From assembly GCF_000372725.1 (NCBI RefSeq), contig NW_005200600.1:556877-620876 (forward strand): DNA of 64,000 nucleotides. The letters are read 5' to 3'. The stretch is from Emiliania huxleyi CCMP1516. Its lineage: Eukaryota > Haptophyta > Isochrysidales > Noelaerhabdaceae. Positions 29,826 to 39,161 of the stretch are shown here, piece by piece. The translations under genes and the position numbers were made by a program. How positions within the stretch are numbered: the stretch's first letter is position 1; each line of letters opens with the position of its first letter. The notes under the pieces are model-generated. The model was not told the origin of the DNA. It did not search any database and saw only the letters and a list, made by a program, of their open reading frames with translations.

Positions 29826-31129
29826 ATGCATGCATGCATGCATGCATGTGTGTGTGTGTATGTGTGTTTGTGTGTGTCAACCCATCTCGGTCTTCTGGGT
29901 CCACTTGCTGCACTTGAGCTACTACACTTGAGCTGCCTGCAAAGGCCGCTTGATGGACTGGAGCGTGTCGAGGTCCCAGCTGCCGTCCCCGACGCCGCCG
30001 TGCAGGACGAGGACGGCGCCCCCGATTCTGGCCGCCAAGGGTAGCAAGTCAAAGGACGCATGGATCGCGTCGTAAATCCTACCCCACCGGCCGGGCGTGA
30101 CGGCACCCAGCCTGCTCTCGCAGTGGGAGAGGAAGCCGTCCTCGCCCATCTTCTCGTTCATGTCACGAAACTCATGGTTTCCGCGGAGCAAGTAGACGCG
30201 CTCCGGGTACATGAGCTTCAGCGCAAACAAGATCGCGACCACCTCGAGCTGATGCAAGCCTCGGTCGACAAAGTCGCCGTTGAAGATGTAGCTCGTGGCC
30301 TGCTCACAGCGTGACAGTATGATGTCTATTCAGAGCCCGCCGTTGTGTTGATGCACCTTGCAGCCTGCACGTCTCCGGCGCCGTGGTGCGGGAAGCCAAA
30401 GGCGCCAAACAGCAGCAACAGCGAGCGGAGCTGCCCATGCGTGTCGCCAAAGACCTTGCACGGCGCGGGCACGTCCACCACCGTCTCCTGGTCCCTCAGT
30501 ACCTGGCCGCATGCCGTGGCGAGGGTGCACAGGTTGTCAGCGTCCTCCTCCGACAGGATCCCCTCCGCGCCGGTGAGCAGGAGCTTGAGCAGCGAGTTGC
30601 GGTCGCGCCACCGCCAGTTGCAGTCGAGGCAGTCGGGCTCGTGCCGGATCTCAGCCGTAATCTGCGCCGCGTTTGAGATGATCCTTGTCGCTATCTCGTA
30701 CTCGGGCGTGTCTCGCTGGCAGGCCAGGTGGCCGCGCCATCCGCCGTGTGCGCGGAGGTTCGGGTCAAGCTGGAGCTCGGGGTTGATGGCGTAGCCTGGG
30801 GAGGGGACCCGGCGTAAGAACCGGGATTTGGAGCGGGCAAGGGTAGAACAGTGCCGCGAGTCACCTGTCACATTATTGGTCTGAGGGTCCGCCCATCCTG
30901 TGGACACCCCACCCCCGCGCAGCTCCTCCCCCGACGCGGCCGCCAGCTCCGTGCGGCCGTCGACGGCAACGCGCTCAAACACGTGGCCTGCGCCCCACGC
31001 TGGAGCGTGCTTTGCAGCGGCCGGGATCACTTCTAGCGAGGGGCCCTTGGACCAGCCAACGGACTCGCGTCGGTTGGTCACAGTGTCCCTCTCTTTGCTC
31101 TCCTTGCTCTTGTCCTTGCTGGACATCAC
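29045..31129 (-). CDS. PPP-family Ser/Thr phosphatase, PP7/PPEF-like (523 aa, 5 exons)
   Basis: Frame-consistent exons are 31129-30865, 30795-30365, 30299-29937, 29714-29423 and 29265-29045. All PPP motifs are present in order: VFGDTHGQL, FNGDFVDRG, LLRGNHEFRDMN, VLHGGV, RSHQFVKEG and FSARDYFVD, so both metal sites and the phosphate-binding residues are intact. The insertions between the motifs and the 180-residue N-terminal extension resemble the PP7/PPEF branch, which in other species is calmodulin-linked. Exon 5 finishes the core (NDAALLLLAPDRNGDLRIHP). The 222-nt intron 3 holds a long CGTG microsatellite. The start ATG at 31129 has a second ATG directly after it. Confidence 0.85.
29724..29872. 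repeat. CGTG/TGCA microsatellite in phosphatase intron
   Basis: CGTG tetranucleotides run for about 100 bp, change to TGCA and then to TG repeats. His/Thr- and Cys/Val-repeat open frames over it are not genes. Confidence 0.95.
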
Positions 31130-31301
31130 GCTCTTGCGGGGGCGGAGCAGCCCGACGTGCGGCCGGGGGTTTTTGGCCGATGGACTCGTCCGTCCGAGGC
31201 TGCGAGATTTCTTTTTCGTTTGTTATGTGCCTTCACAACGAGGCAAAAGGATATCCACCTCGAGAACCTCGAGAGTAATGTGCCTCTCCGCGACTTCCCG
31301 T

Positions 31302-31395
31302 GCGCAGTGTCGTGAGAAAAGAAAAGAAAGAAAACAGACAGGCCAAGGGAGGGATGGGAGGACGGAAGGCCGCACCACACAGGGATTTTAATGAG
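31302..31395 (-). repeat. Dispersed repeat with CTTTC tail (inverted copy)
   Basis: Reverse complement of the repeat at 6867-6967. The rest of 31130-31700 holds poly-C and no gene. Confidence 0.8.
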
Positions 31396-31728
31396 AGGAG
31401 TGTCGTGAGAGGGAGTTTGGTTTACATTTACTTCCTTTTTACTTCCCTCCTCTTTGTAAAAGGCGGGAGAGAATTCTTTCCCGACATGGCACAGGGTTCC
31501 AACTTTGTCCGGGGTATGGTGTGGTAGGCTCGGCCAACCCACCTCGAGACCCTACCCCCCGCCTCTTGGAAGACCGGGTAGGGCTAGCCTTGGGCGGTCA
31601 GGACTAGCCCCCCCCCCCCCCCTTGGGCCGCCGAGACTACCAGCCAATACTCTGCTGGAGGAATGGTTGCCCAGGTTGTCGGGATCACGATCCCGGCGTG
31701 AACACGACTAACTGACGGATCCGCTCCT

Positions 31729-31767
31729 GACAGTCGCACGCGCCGCGCTGTGGCGCGTGCGACTGTC
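31729..31767. other. Perfect 16-bp hairpin with 7-nt loop
   Basis: GACAGTCGCACGCGCC at 31729-31744 is followed after GCGCTGT by its exact reverse complement at 31752-31767, then TTTGTTTG. It lies in an intergenic region between the phosphatase and PEX11 genes. Confidence 0.9.
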
Positions 31768-31902
31768 TTTGTTTGAAGTTAAAAGTCGAATCAGAGCGCC
31801 GTCGGCGTTGATCCCGATTACCTCCCACGGACCGCCCGTCCGGGACCGCTCCGGGACGCACGCCGGCGCAGCACCATCAAGCTGCTGTACGGCCCCGGCA
31901 TC

Positions 31903-32221
31903 GCCTCCCCTGGCTTAGCTAGACTGAGAGATATTGTGGGCATGGTTAGTCTCCACAATATATACACTGACACTTTACCTCCCGGAGCTCGTCCCGGTCC
32001 GCCACGGCCATCCTCGGCCTCCGAAGGGCCCCCGGCCGCGGCGCGGTGCGGCGGCGTTCACAAATCCGACGGCAGAGCACCGGGACGCGGTCGGGCGATC
32101 TGAGGCCCAACTAGGCGTATGCAATGCCCACCCAGGGCTATCACCTGGACCCATCAACAGGCGCCTGCGGAGCCGTGGTCACGAGGTGTTGTTCACACCT
32201 GGGCAACCATTCATGCACCAC
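31903..32221 (+). repeat. 319-bp dispersed repeat (copy B)
   Basis: Same element as 21287-21605. It ends about 130 bp before the PEX11 start. Confidence 0.9.
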
Positions 32222-32348
32222 AGTACCCGCACCCGCGGAAAAGTTGGAAGTCAGGGCGGATTGTCTTGGCTGGACCTGCCCTCACGACCCGCGCCCGCTC
32301 TGCCTGGTCTTGCCGCTCGCTCGGGTGAACCCGACGCAAGAAGTGTCA

Positions 32349-33125
32349 ATGCTATCGGCAGCCTCCTTCTCCCACGCAACGCACCTCTCGCGGAGCCTAG
32401 AGCTGAGGGAGAAGATCGTCAAGGTTCTTGCCTACTCCACTAAGCTCGCCGCTCACCTCCACGGCTCGAGCAGACTCGCCGCGGCCTCCAAGCAGCTCAG
32501 TGCCGCACGAAAGGTCTTTTCGCTGCTGCACTGGGTCAGGCACGTGGACGACGCCTCCGATGCACTTGGCGAGAGCGGCTCGTTGCGGGCCCTCGCCCTC
32601 CTCGAGCTGGCGGCGGCGCTAGTGGTCGACCTGCTCGGCGACGCCTCAACGCTCGTGAGCCTCCGCCTCCTCCCGCTCTCCCCGCGCCTCGCCGAGCGCC
32701 TCGAATGGTGCGCCGCCGCCGTCGATGCGGTGCATGCGCTCGTCGCCCTGGGTGCGGGCGCGGTGCGGGCGAGCCGCATCGAGCGCCTGCAGGCGGCGGC
32801 GCCGCAAATAGCGGGCGCGGGCGCGAAGGCCGGCGCAGACCCGAAGGTGGGCAGCACAGACGCGAAGCTGCGGGAGGACGCGAAGCTGCGGGAGAAGCTG
32901 CAGCTCGCGCGTCTCGCTATCGTCAAATATGCGTGCGACCTGCTCAAGGCGAGCCACGCCGCCGGGCTGAGAGGCCTGCGCGGAGGCGGAGTGCCGCTAC
33001 CTCTCGCCCTCTTTGCCGGGCTCGCCTCCGGCGTCATTTCGAGTCACAAGGTTGTCGTCAAGCTGAATGGCACAAGAGAGACACATGGAACGCCAGCTAG
33101 CAGCGCCAAGAAGAAGACATCGTGA
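32349..33125 (+). CDS. PEX11: Peroxin PEX11 (258 aa, single exon)
   Basis: The N-terminal half is diagnostic: SLELREKIVKVLAYSTKLAA, then SKQLSAARKVFSLLHWVRHV, the amphipathic helix and RK-F motif of PEX11, which tubulates peroxisome membranes before fission. The middle contains hydrophobic segments (LALLELAAALVVDLLGD), and the C-terminal LPLALFAGLASGVISSHKVV is the expected membrane hairpin near the end. Length fits the family (about 230-260 aa). The ATG at 32349 is chosen because the upstream open frame lies in the dispersed repeat at 31903-32221. It is intronless and convergent with the phytol kinase gene. Confidence 0.85.
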   Translation: MLSAASFSHATHLSRSLELREKIVKVLAYSTKLAAHLHGSSRLAAASKQLSAARKVFSLLHWVRHVDDASDALGESGSLRALALLELAAALVVDLLGDASTLVSLRLLPLSPRLAERLEWCAAAVDAVHALVALGAGAVRASRIERLQAAAPQIAGAGAKAGADPKVGSTDAKLREDAKLREKLQLARLAIVKYACDLLKASHAAGLRGLRGGGVPLPLALFAGLASGVISSHKVVVKLNGTRETHGTPASSAKKKTS

Positions 33126-33549
33126 CTAGTATCGTGACCCGCCAGCGTGCTGCCCGCACGAGCGCAGGTCGCACTCGCAGCAGGTTTTCGAGTAACTTCG
33201 AGTATCGAGAAATCGGCTCGTCTCCGGCTCGCTCCGGCTTACTCATGATATTAGCCAATGCACTACATGTAATATTAGCGCATGAGAAAATTCGGCACGT
33301 GTCTCGTGTCGGCGGCGTCACCGGCGACACACACGCCGGCAAACCGCGCTCTCTCTCCTTCCTATAGCTCTCTTCTCCCTCTTTCGCGGAGGAGCGCCTT
33401 GATCCGCGGACAAAGAGGCTGCAGGCTGTGGCGGCCACGCGCCCCAAAAGCGCAATAGAGCCCGGTGGCGGCGTGTGTGCAGCGCCAGGCGCCAATAGCA
33501 AGGACTCGTCTACCACGTGGTCCTCGGTCTAGAGGGGCCTTCCTGCTCC
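33126..33549. other. Gap between convergent genes, nothing recognised
   Basis: No gene or clear repeat. It has an AT-richer patch near 33240-33290 (TACATGTAATATTAGCGCAT). Confidence 0.4.
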
Positions 33550-34884
33550 TCACCCTGCGCTCAGGAGCCACGCGGAGAGGGCCCACGCCGCCGCGGGGAC
33601 AGAGACGTTGTCGTCTGCCAGCTCGGCGGGCAGCAGCTCGACGGCCGCCTAATCTCGGTCATCTCGGGTCATCTCGGGCGATAACGGGTCACGTCGGCAG
33701 CAGCTCGACGGGCGCCGAGAGGAGCGAGATCAGGAGGACGGCGGGCGCGGCCGCGGCCGCGGTGAGAGCGGTGAAGCCGAAGGCGTGGAAGAGGCTGATG
33801 AGTCCGAGCGACGCGCTGAAGGCGCTCGCCTGGGGTCACGCGGGCCACGCGCTCCTTTGAGCAGGTGTGCTGCCCTTTGAAGAAGGCACGGCCCGGGGCT
33901 TTGTGCGACGGGCGGGAGGCGGCTCGATCTCGGTCTCGGCTGTGCTCGCCACAAACGCGGCGCTGCCCGCGACGCTCTTCGACGGCGAGAAGGGCCACTT
34001 GACAGAGCCATACCTGCGGCAGAGGCGCCCGAGGCGGGAGAGGAGTGTCTCTGCCACGGCGGTGCCAGTGCGCGGCGGGGCACGAGAGCGGCGCGGAGAG
34101 GGGCGGCGGCCGCGGGGCGAGGGCCGCGGCGCCGCACCGCCGCCCGACAATGTCTGCGACGCCGTCGCCAACGGCCATCTGGCAGATTGCGACGGCGGCC
34201 GCCGGGCTCCGCCACCCAAGTACAGTGGCGACGAGCAGGACGAGCGTGTAGAGGAAGGGGCCGCCGAGGGCCTCGGAGCGCGAGCCGCTCCTGCGGCAAC
34301 GTGTCCTGGGTCGCTGCGGGCGAGAGCGGCGGGGGCGCGTGGTGAAAGATGTGCAGAGGCAGACACCGAGAGATGGCCTTGACGAGGTCGGCGGTGTCGT
34401 CGGCCTCGGCGGCGCCGACGGGCGTCGGCTGGGCTGGCTGCGCCCTCCCGGCGCGGTACAGGCGAATGATCTGCAGGAGCGGCACCGCACCGGCGAGGAT
34501 GGGCGCTGACGGCGCTGGCGAGAAGAGAGGCCAACATAGCATGAATAGCGGTGCGCTGCCGGTGTGGATGATCTTGCGCGAGAGATTGGGCTGGATGCGG
34601 CCGTCGGCGGCGAGCTTCGACCAGAAAGCGACCCACATCCAGGCCGCACCCGCGCACACTGACGCGCTCGCAGCATCCCGGCCCAATGCCGCCGGCGTGA
34701 TGGCCGCCAAAACGCCGCCGTCGAAGGCCACGGCAAGCGAGACGGGCTGCTGCTCGAGGCGACGCCTGCTCGCAGCTACCTTGTGCCCACCGAGTGCAGG
34801 GCGGGCGAGCGCGGCAATCCCAGATGCAGGCGCCGCAACCGAGAGCAGGAGTACCAACAAAAGCGCGGTCATCGCCGCGGTCAT
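33550..34884 (-). CDS. Phytol kinase (VTE5/FOLK-like polyprenol kinase) (about 315 aa, 5 exons)
   Basis: Frame-consistent exons are 34884-34367, 34290-34138, 34013-33950, 33829-33716 and 33648-33550. After a signal or plastid-targeting N-terminus come SRKIIHTGSAPLFMLCWPLF, AICQMAVGDGVADIVGRR, YGSVKWPFSPSKSVAGSAAF and the C-terminal VELLPAELADDNVSVP, all signature blocks of the CTP-dependent phytol/dolichol kinase family. Phytol kinase salvages phytol released from chlorophyll for tocopherol and fatty-acid phytyl ester synthesis. Six or seven membrane helices are visible. The start at 34884 (MTAAMTALLL) is chosen over an upstream ATG because it opens the signal sequence; 34869 is equally possible. 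Introns 3 and 4 begin with GC and copy the next exon. Confidence 0.85.
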
Positions 34885-34984
34885 TGGGCAGTGTGGGAAA
34901 TGAAAAAAAACTCCACCTGGCGTCCGACCCGAGTACATGTAGTTTTTGCACTAGATCTAACGCTGCTCGTTCTGAGACGCCGCT

Positions 34985-35145
34985 GCCGTCTGTCTGCCTT
35001 GCTCTCGCTGCTTCTCTCGCCTCTCTGCGTAACTCCGCCCTCCTCGCGGCATAATTTGGCCCCTCGAGTTTATCGAGCTCCCCTCGCGCAAGGACCACAT
35101 TTCTGACTCCGACTCCGATCATTTGCCTCCAAGTCATGTCGTTGC
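34985..35145 (-). pseudogene. Second fragment of the 6386-6871 mobile-element ORF
   Basis: Encodes about 50 residues matching the 6.4-kb copy (RQMIGVGVRNVVLARGELD then YAARRAELRREAREAARAR). It lies just upstream of the phytol kinase gene, so it may overlap the promoter. Confidence 0.6.
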
Positions 35146-35164
35146 CTGGACGTACGCAGTGGTA

Positions 35165-35255
35165 CAAGTAGCTCACGCCGCGCGTAGGGCCCCTAGGGGC
35201 CTAGAGAACACAACCCCCTCTCTCTTTTCTCCCAGTAAGCTAAAAGTACGTACAA
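35165..35255 (+). repeat. Short dispersed repeat, inverted copy at 48378-48468
   Basis: Shared core GGGCC(CC)TAGGGGCCTAGAG, then CTCTCTTTTCTCCCAGTA and TAAAAGTACGTAC. It lies in the presumed promoter of the Cys-rich protein. Confidence 0.8.
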
Positions 35256-35326
35256 GTAAACCGGCTCATTTTCGACGACGTTTGCGGATTCATCGATCGA
35301 TCGGGGTCGAGGGGGTGACTGACGGC

Positions 35327-35818
35327 ATGGGTTGCGGTATTCCAAAGGAGGAGTTTCTGTTTAGTGGGTGCCTGTGCTGCTACCACACCTGCGAAATCAA
35401 CAGTGGCTTTCCTGGGCTCATCTGCTGCACGCAGGAGTATGAGAAGTGCTGCTTTGCGGGCGAGAATTGCTGCGCTCTGAAGGGCGACAAGTCGATTGAG
35501 AATCCTCTCCCAGTGCACTTCAAAACGAGCGGCATCGACGACGACAAGCTCGAGAACGAGCTCATGTGCCAGATCGCGCTGTACTGCTGCACGTGCGGCT
35601 TCAAGATTCCCGTCATTTGCTGCAAATTTAAAACCGCCTGCCTTTTCTGCAAGGGCGTCGGTGCCGTGCCATGGGTCGATGAGTACGTCACGGACTACGT
35701 GTGTGCGCTGTGTGGGTACCGTTTGTGGCCGAAGCCGATGGGCTGCACTAAGCCCCCGCCGGGAATGCTGGGCGCCGCCGGGGCTCCTCCTGCGATGTCG
35801 CCAGCGATGGAGCGGTGA
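35327..35818 (+). CDS. Cys-rich protein with N-terminal acylation motif (163 aa)
   Basis: The ATG at 35327 gives MGCGIPKEE, a good N-myristoylation/palmitoylation signal, and the start follows stops in this frame's upstream context only weakly, so a longer form cannot be excluded. The chain has over 25 Cys in several pairs (CLCCYHTC, LICCTQ, EKCCFAGENCC, ALYCCTCG, VICCKFKTACLFC), a short acidic section and a Pro/Met-rich tail. No helix of membrane length is present, so it is probably peripheral to a membrane. I do not recognise a named family. Confidence 0.6.
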   Translation: MGCGIPKEEFLFSGCLCCYHTCEINSGFPGLICCTQEYEKCCFAGENCCALKGDKSIENPLPVHFKTSGIDDDKLENELMCQIALYCCTCGFKIPVICCKFKTACLFCKGVGAVPWVDEYVTDYVCALCGYRLWPKPMGCTKPPPGMLGAAGAPPAMSPAMER

Positions 35819-36858
35819 GGGAAGAGCTGTGGCCTCCGCGCACTCCCACAGTGCAAAGATCATACTCGGGCGAGCGTTCCTTCCTCGGCGATGGCGGATC
35901 GGTGAGGGAGTCCCGCCGAGGGAGCGCGCCTTCCATGAGTGGCATGTCCGACATATGTTGTTGTTGTACCATAACCCCCACGCCCCGCGCCTTTTTTTGA
36001 TCCTTTGAGCTCTGTGTGGTGCACCCAGAGGCGCGCTGAGCGCGTAAACAAAGAAAGAAACAATCGACTGCCAAACGGATTTAAGGAGCGCGTCCCCCCT
36101 GGGGATTTTGCCCTCCCGGGGGGCCACGTGTGGTGTTTTTCGGAGGAGCGGGAGGTTTCGGACCTCCGTGTGGGGGGTGTGCGTCGCAACAGGTTCCCCG
36201 CGGAAAAGACCCGTACCCCTTTTACCCCGCGCCCCCGGGCCCCGGGGGGGGGGGGGGGGGCATACCGCAACAAGTGGGCAGCGAGCCGCTCCGGGCGCGG
36301 GGGACACATGAAAAAATGTCCCTAATTCCCATCTCGTCTCAGAGTTTGACCGTTTAGCGTTTTTATTTATTTATCCCTCGAGGCGCGAGCCGCGTGATCT
36401 CGCACTTGTGGCAAGACGAAGCGAATTGGAATCGTCCAGTCGCGCGACCTCTCGTCGCGGGAGAGCTCGGTGTGGCGCGTCTCGCGTGTTCGCGGCCGCG
36501 AGACGCGACTTCGTCATTGTGCTTTCAGGACAACAAAAAGTGGTGAAGGGCTGTGACCTGTGTGCCAGTGAATAGGCTGACAGCCTGTGTCACTCGAGCT
36601 GTGTGGTTATACAGAGTAACTCTCTACACAACGTTTTCTCTATCGCTAGCACCGGGTCCTCGATCCGCAGTGAGCCCAGTGAGAGTTGCTTCGGCCCAGC
36701 TGTTCCGGGTGTTCGGTTGCCGCTTTGCGCTGTTCCGCCACCGTTGCCGCCCCGCCGCGGGTATGTGCGCGTTCTGCGCGGGATGATTACGCTCTCTCTC
36801 TGTCTCATGTCTAGCGAACGACTACCTCGGCGAGGTCTGATGGCGACCCGAAGCGCGG
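35819..36858. other. Intergenic, no gene recognised
   Basis: Contains G-tracts (36242-36258) and an AT-rich patch at about 36360. Open frames here are short and lack family features. Confidence 0.4.
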
Positions 36859-37533
36859 CTAGCGGGAGTCGAGCTTGCACACGGCCTCGTACTCGAGAGG
36901 TAGCTCTGCCCCGGCGCGCGGTCCGTCCTCGAGCCTACGGCATGCACACACCGGTCAGGGCGCAGACGGTGCCGTGCAGTGTGCTCAGGGCATCGTACAC
37001 GAGGGCTAAGACGACCCGGAGAGCGTGTCGTCTCTAGTCGGAAGGCACGGGTGTCTGTGCTCCGCTTCTAGGTCCTCGAGCCGCACGACCACCGAGAAGG
37101 CGTCCATGTCGATGGAGCGCACGGTGGCGGTGGTGCCTGCGGCGAGACATCAGGGAGGGTGAGGGGAAGCGTGGGAGGCGGCAGCGGGGGGGGGGGTCAG
37201 GTGGTCTGCGAGCGCGCGGCGCCTGTCGAGCAGCTTCTCGACGGTGCCCTTCTGCTTGTAGTACCTCCCGCCCGCGAGCCTCTTGTGCAGGCACTTGACG
37301 ACGATCCCGCGCCTACCCTCTCCCCACACGGCAAACCTCAGCCGGCCACAGGTCCTGCCGCAAGCACACCTGCTCGCTCCGGCCGCGCGCGCGTTAGCCA
37401 CGCGTCGGAAGGCGGGGCCGCCGCCGCCGCCGCCGCCACCTTGTCCTCCGCCTCCCTCCGCGCCGCCGCCTCCTTCCGCCGCTGCTCCTCCGCCATCAGA
37501 GACGCGATCCCGCTCGGCGGCTTGGCCTTGCCA

Positions 37534-37586
<53 letters not shown>

Positions 37587-38330
37587 CCCGCTGGTGCCCG
37601 CGCCGTCGTCCGCGCCGAAGAGAGACGCGCCTCCCGCCGCGAGCGGGGCGGCGAGCCTCGCCTTGCCCTTGGAGGGGCCGCCGCCGCCGCCGAGGGAGAG
37701 GGCAACCTTTTGGTCGGGGTCTGTGCGCTGCAGCTCGGTGGCGGAAGGGGCGAGGGCGCCGTCGCCGAGCGCCTCACGAGCCGCCTTCGCCTGCCGCATC
37801 AGGTCGCGCTCGTGCCTCTCCGACGAGTCGAGCTCGGTCCGCTCGCGCTTCGCTCGCTCCTCCAGCTTGCGCAGCTTCTCGGGGTCGCGGTCGACATACG
37901 TCACGAACCAGCCCTTCTCGGTCTCGTCGACCTCGCACTTGCCCTCGCGGCCGAGGTACATGATGAAGTCGGTCAGCGTCTCCCATATCGTCGAGTTCAT
38001 GTGGAAGTGGTGCCGGTTCGCAATGTACTCGCGGTAGACGACGTTTGCGCTGCACCGCTGCGAGCGCGCCTTGCGGCCAATGATCTCCATCATCCCTTCC
38101 TCAAACTCGCGCGAGAATTCGTCCATGTACTTGCCCGAGTTCTCCGAGAACATCGCCATTTGCCGCTGGTGCGACTCCGACATGCAGTGGCACTTGAACC
38201 CGTTCTCGTCGCGGCACTGCTTGTTGCACATCTGGCAGTACCATCGCAGCTTCTGCAGCCCCTTCGCCTTGATGCGGTTGGCGATCGACTTGGGCGCGAG
38301 GAAGCCGCCATTCTTGTCCGCCTTGCCCAT
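36859..38330 (-). CDS. KIN17: KIN17 DNA/RNA-binding protein (377 aa, 4 exons)
   Basis: Exons 38330-37393, 37312-37248, 37136-37082 and 36934-36859 join in frame. The start MGKADKNGGFLAPKSIANRI and the zinc finger WYCQMCNKQCRDENGFKCH with two later His are KIN17 hallmarks, followed by the winged-helix-like domain (HFHMNSTIWETLTDFIMYLG) and the Lys/Arg/Glu coil. A Gly tract encoded by GCC repeats (about 37530-37590) interrupts the linker. The C-terminal KOW-type region is split by GC-AG introns: GIVVKCLHKRLAGGRYYKQK, then ATVRSIDMDAFSVVVRLED, then the terminal LPLEYEAVCKLDSR. KIN17 acts in DNA replication/repair and associates with spliceosomes. Length fits the family (about 390). Confidence 0.9.
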
Positions 38331-39107
38331 CTGGCGAGCCGGTGCCCGCGTGCAGTCGCGTGCAGTCCGAGCAGCGCCGCGGTGCGCACAACAGGGTGTG
38401 CGAAAAGAATTTTACCCCAACGACACTAGACGCGAAAAGAATTTGCCGCGGAACGCCAAAAAGAATTTTGGAATGCACTCCACGACACTAGGCACGGGAA
38501 ATCCCTGTGTGGTAGCGGCGTGCCGTCCACCCATCCCTCCCTTGGGTGCCTGTTTTCTTTCTTTCTTACTCGGCAGCAGGACTGGCGTGCAACACTGCGA
38601 AAAGAATTTAGGAAATCTCCCTCGCACAACACGAGGCACGGGACTAGTGTTGTGTGCGCAAAGAAAGCAGAAAACCGGGGTGGCGGCGTGCCGTCCTCCC
38701 ACGCTTTCTGTTTTCTTTCTTTCTTTGTGTGCGTCTTTTCATTCTTTGAACGGAGTGACCAAGCACTGGAGAGAGAGGTGGGAGCAGATTGCCAGGAGAG
38801 GTCGAATCCTTGGAATAATGTGCAACACACCTACAGCGATAACTCAGAATCGTCGACGAGGTAAGCGCCTTAAAGTTTACGCGGCGAGATTGCGATTTCC
38901 TGGGCGATTTCCCTTAGGCTTTCGCCGAAGTTGCCTGCAAACCATCGTCGGTTCCCGGACGCACGTTCGGGTCGAGCCTCCTCTCTACACAAGAAGCATC
39001 TTACCAAGAAGCTGGGTGTGCGCCTTCTCGCGCCGGCCCTGCTCCTCGTGCCTGCCTGCCGCCCGGTTCCTCTCATCCCAAGAACGGTTCCTCTCTTACC
39101 AAGAAGC
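38331..39107. repeat. Three partial copies of the GTGTGGT...CTTTC repeat upstream of the CRTAC1-like gene
   Basis: Copies at about 38499-38567 and 38683-38730 match 6867-6967; AAGAATTT(A/T) with CGACACTAG boxes recurs between them. No gene is visible. Confidence 0.7.
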
Positions 39108-39161
39108 ATGGGTGTGCGCCTTCTCGCGCCGGCCCTGCTCCTCGTGCTTGCCTGCCGCCCG
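39001..39161 (+). repeat. Tandem duplication of the signal-peptide region
   Basis: About 62 bp beginning TTACCAAGAAGC occurs at 39001 and again at 39096. The copies encode the same leader ([12 protein letters not shown]) in the same frame; only the second has ATG, through one inserted A. Confidence 0.9.

Noticed and set aside
29519..30106. Open frames rich in His/Thr or Cys/Val over the CGTG run
   Set aside because: Microsatellite translation within a phosphatase intron.
33836..35176. A 446-codon minus frame as one protein
   Set aside because: It fuses, by read-through, the element fragment, shifted phytol kinase text and one true exon (34013-33950).
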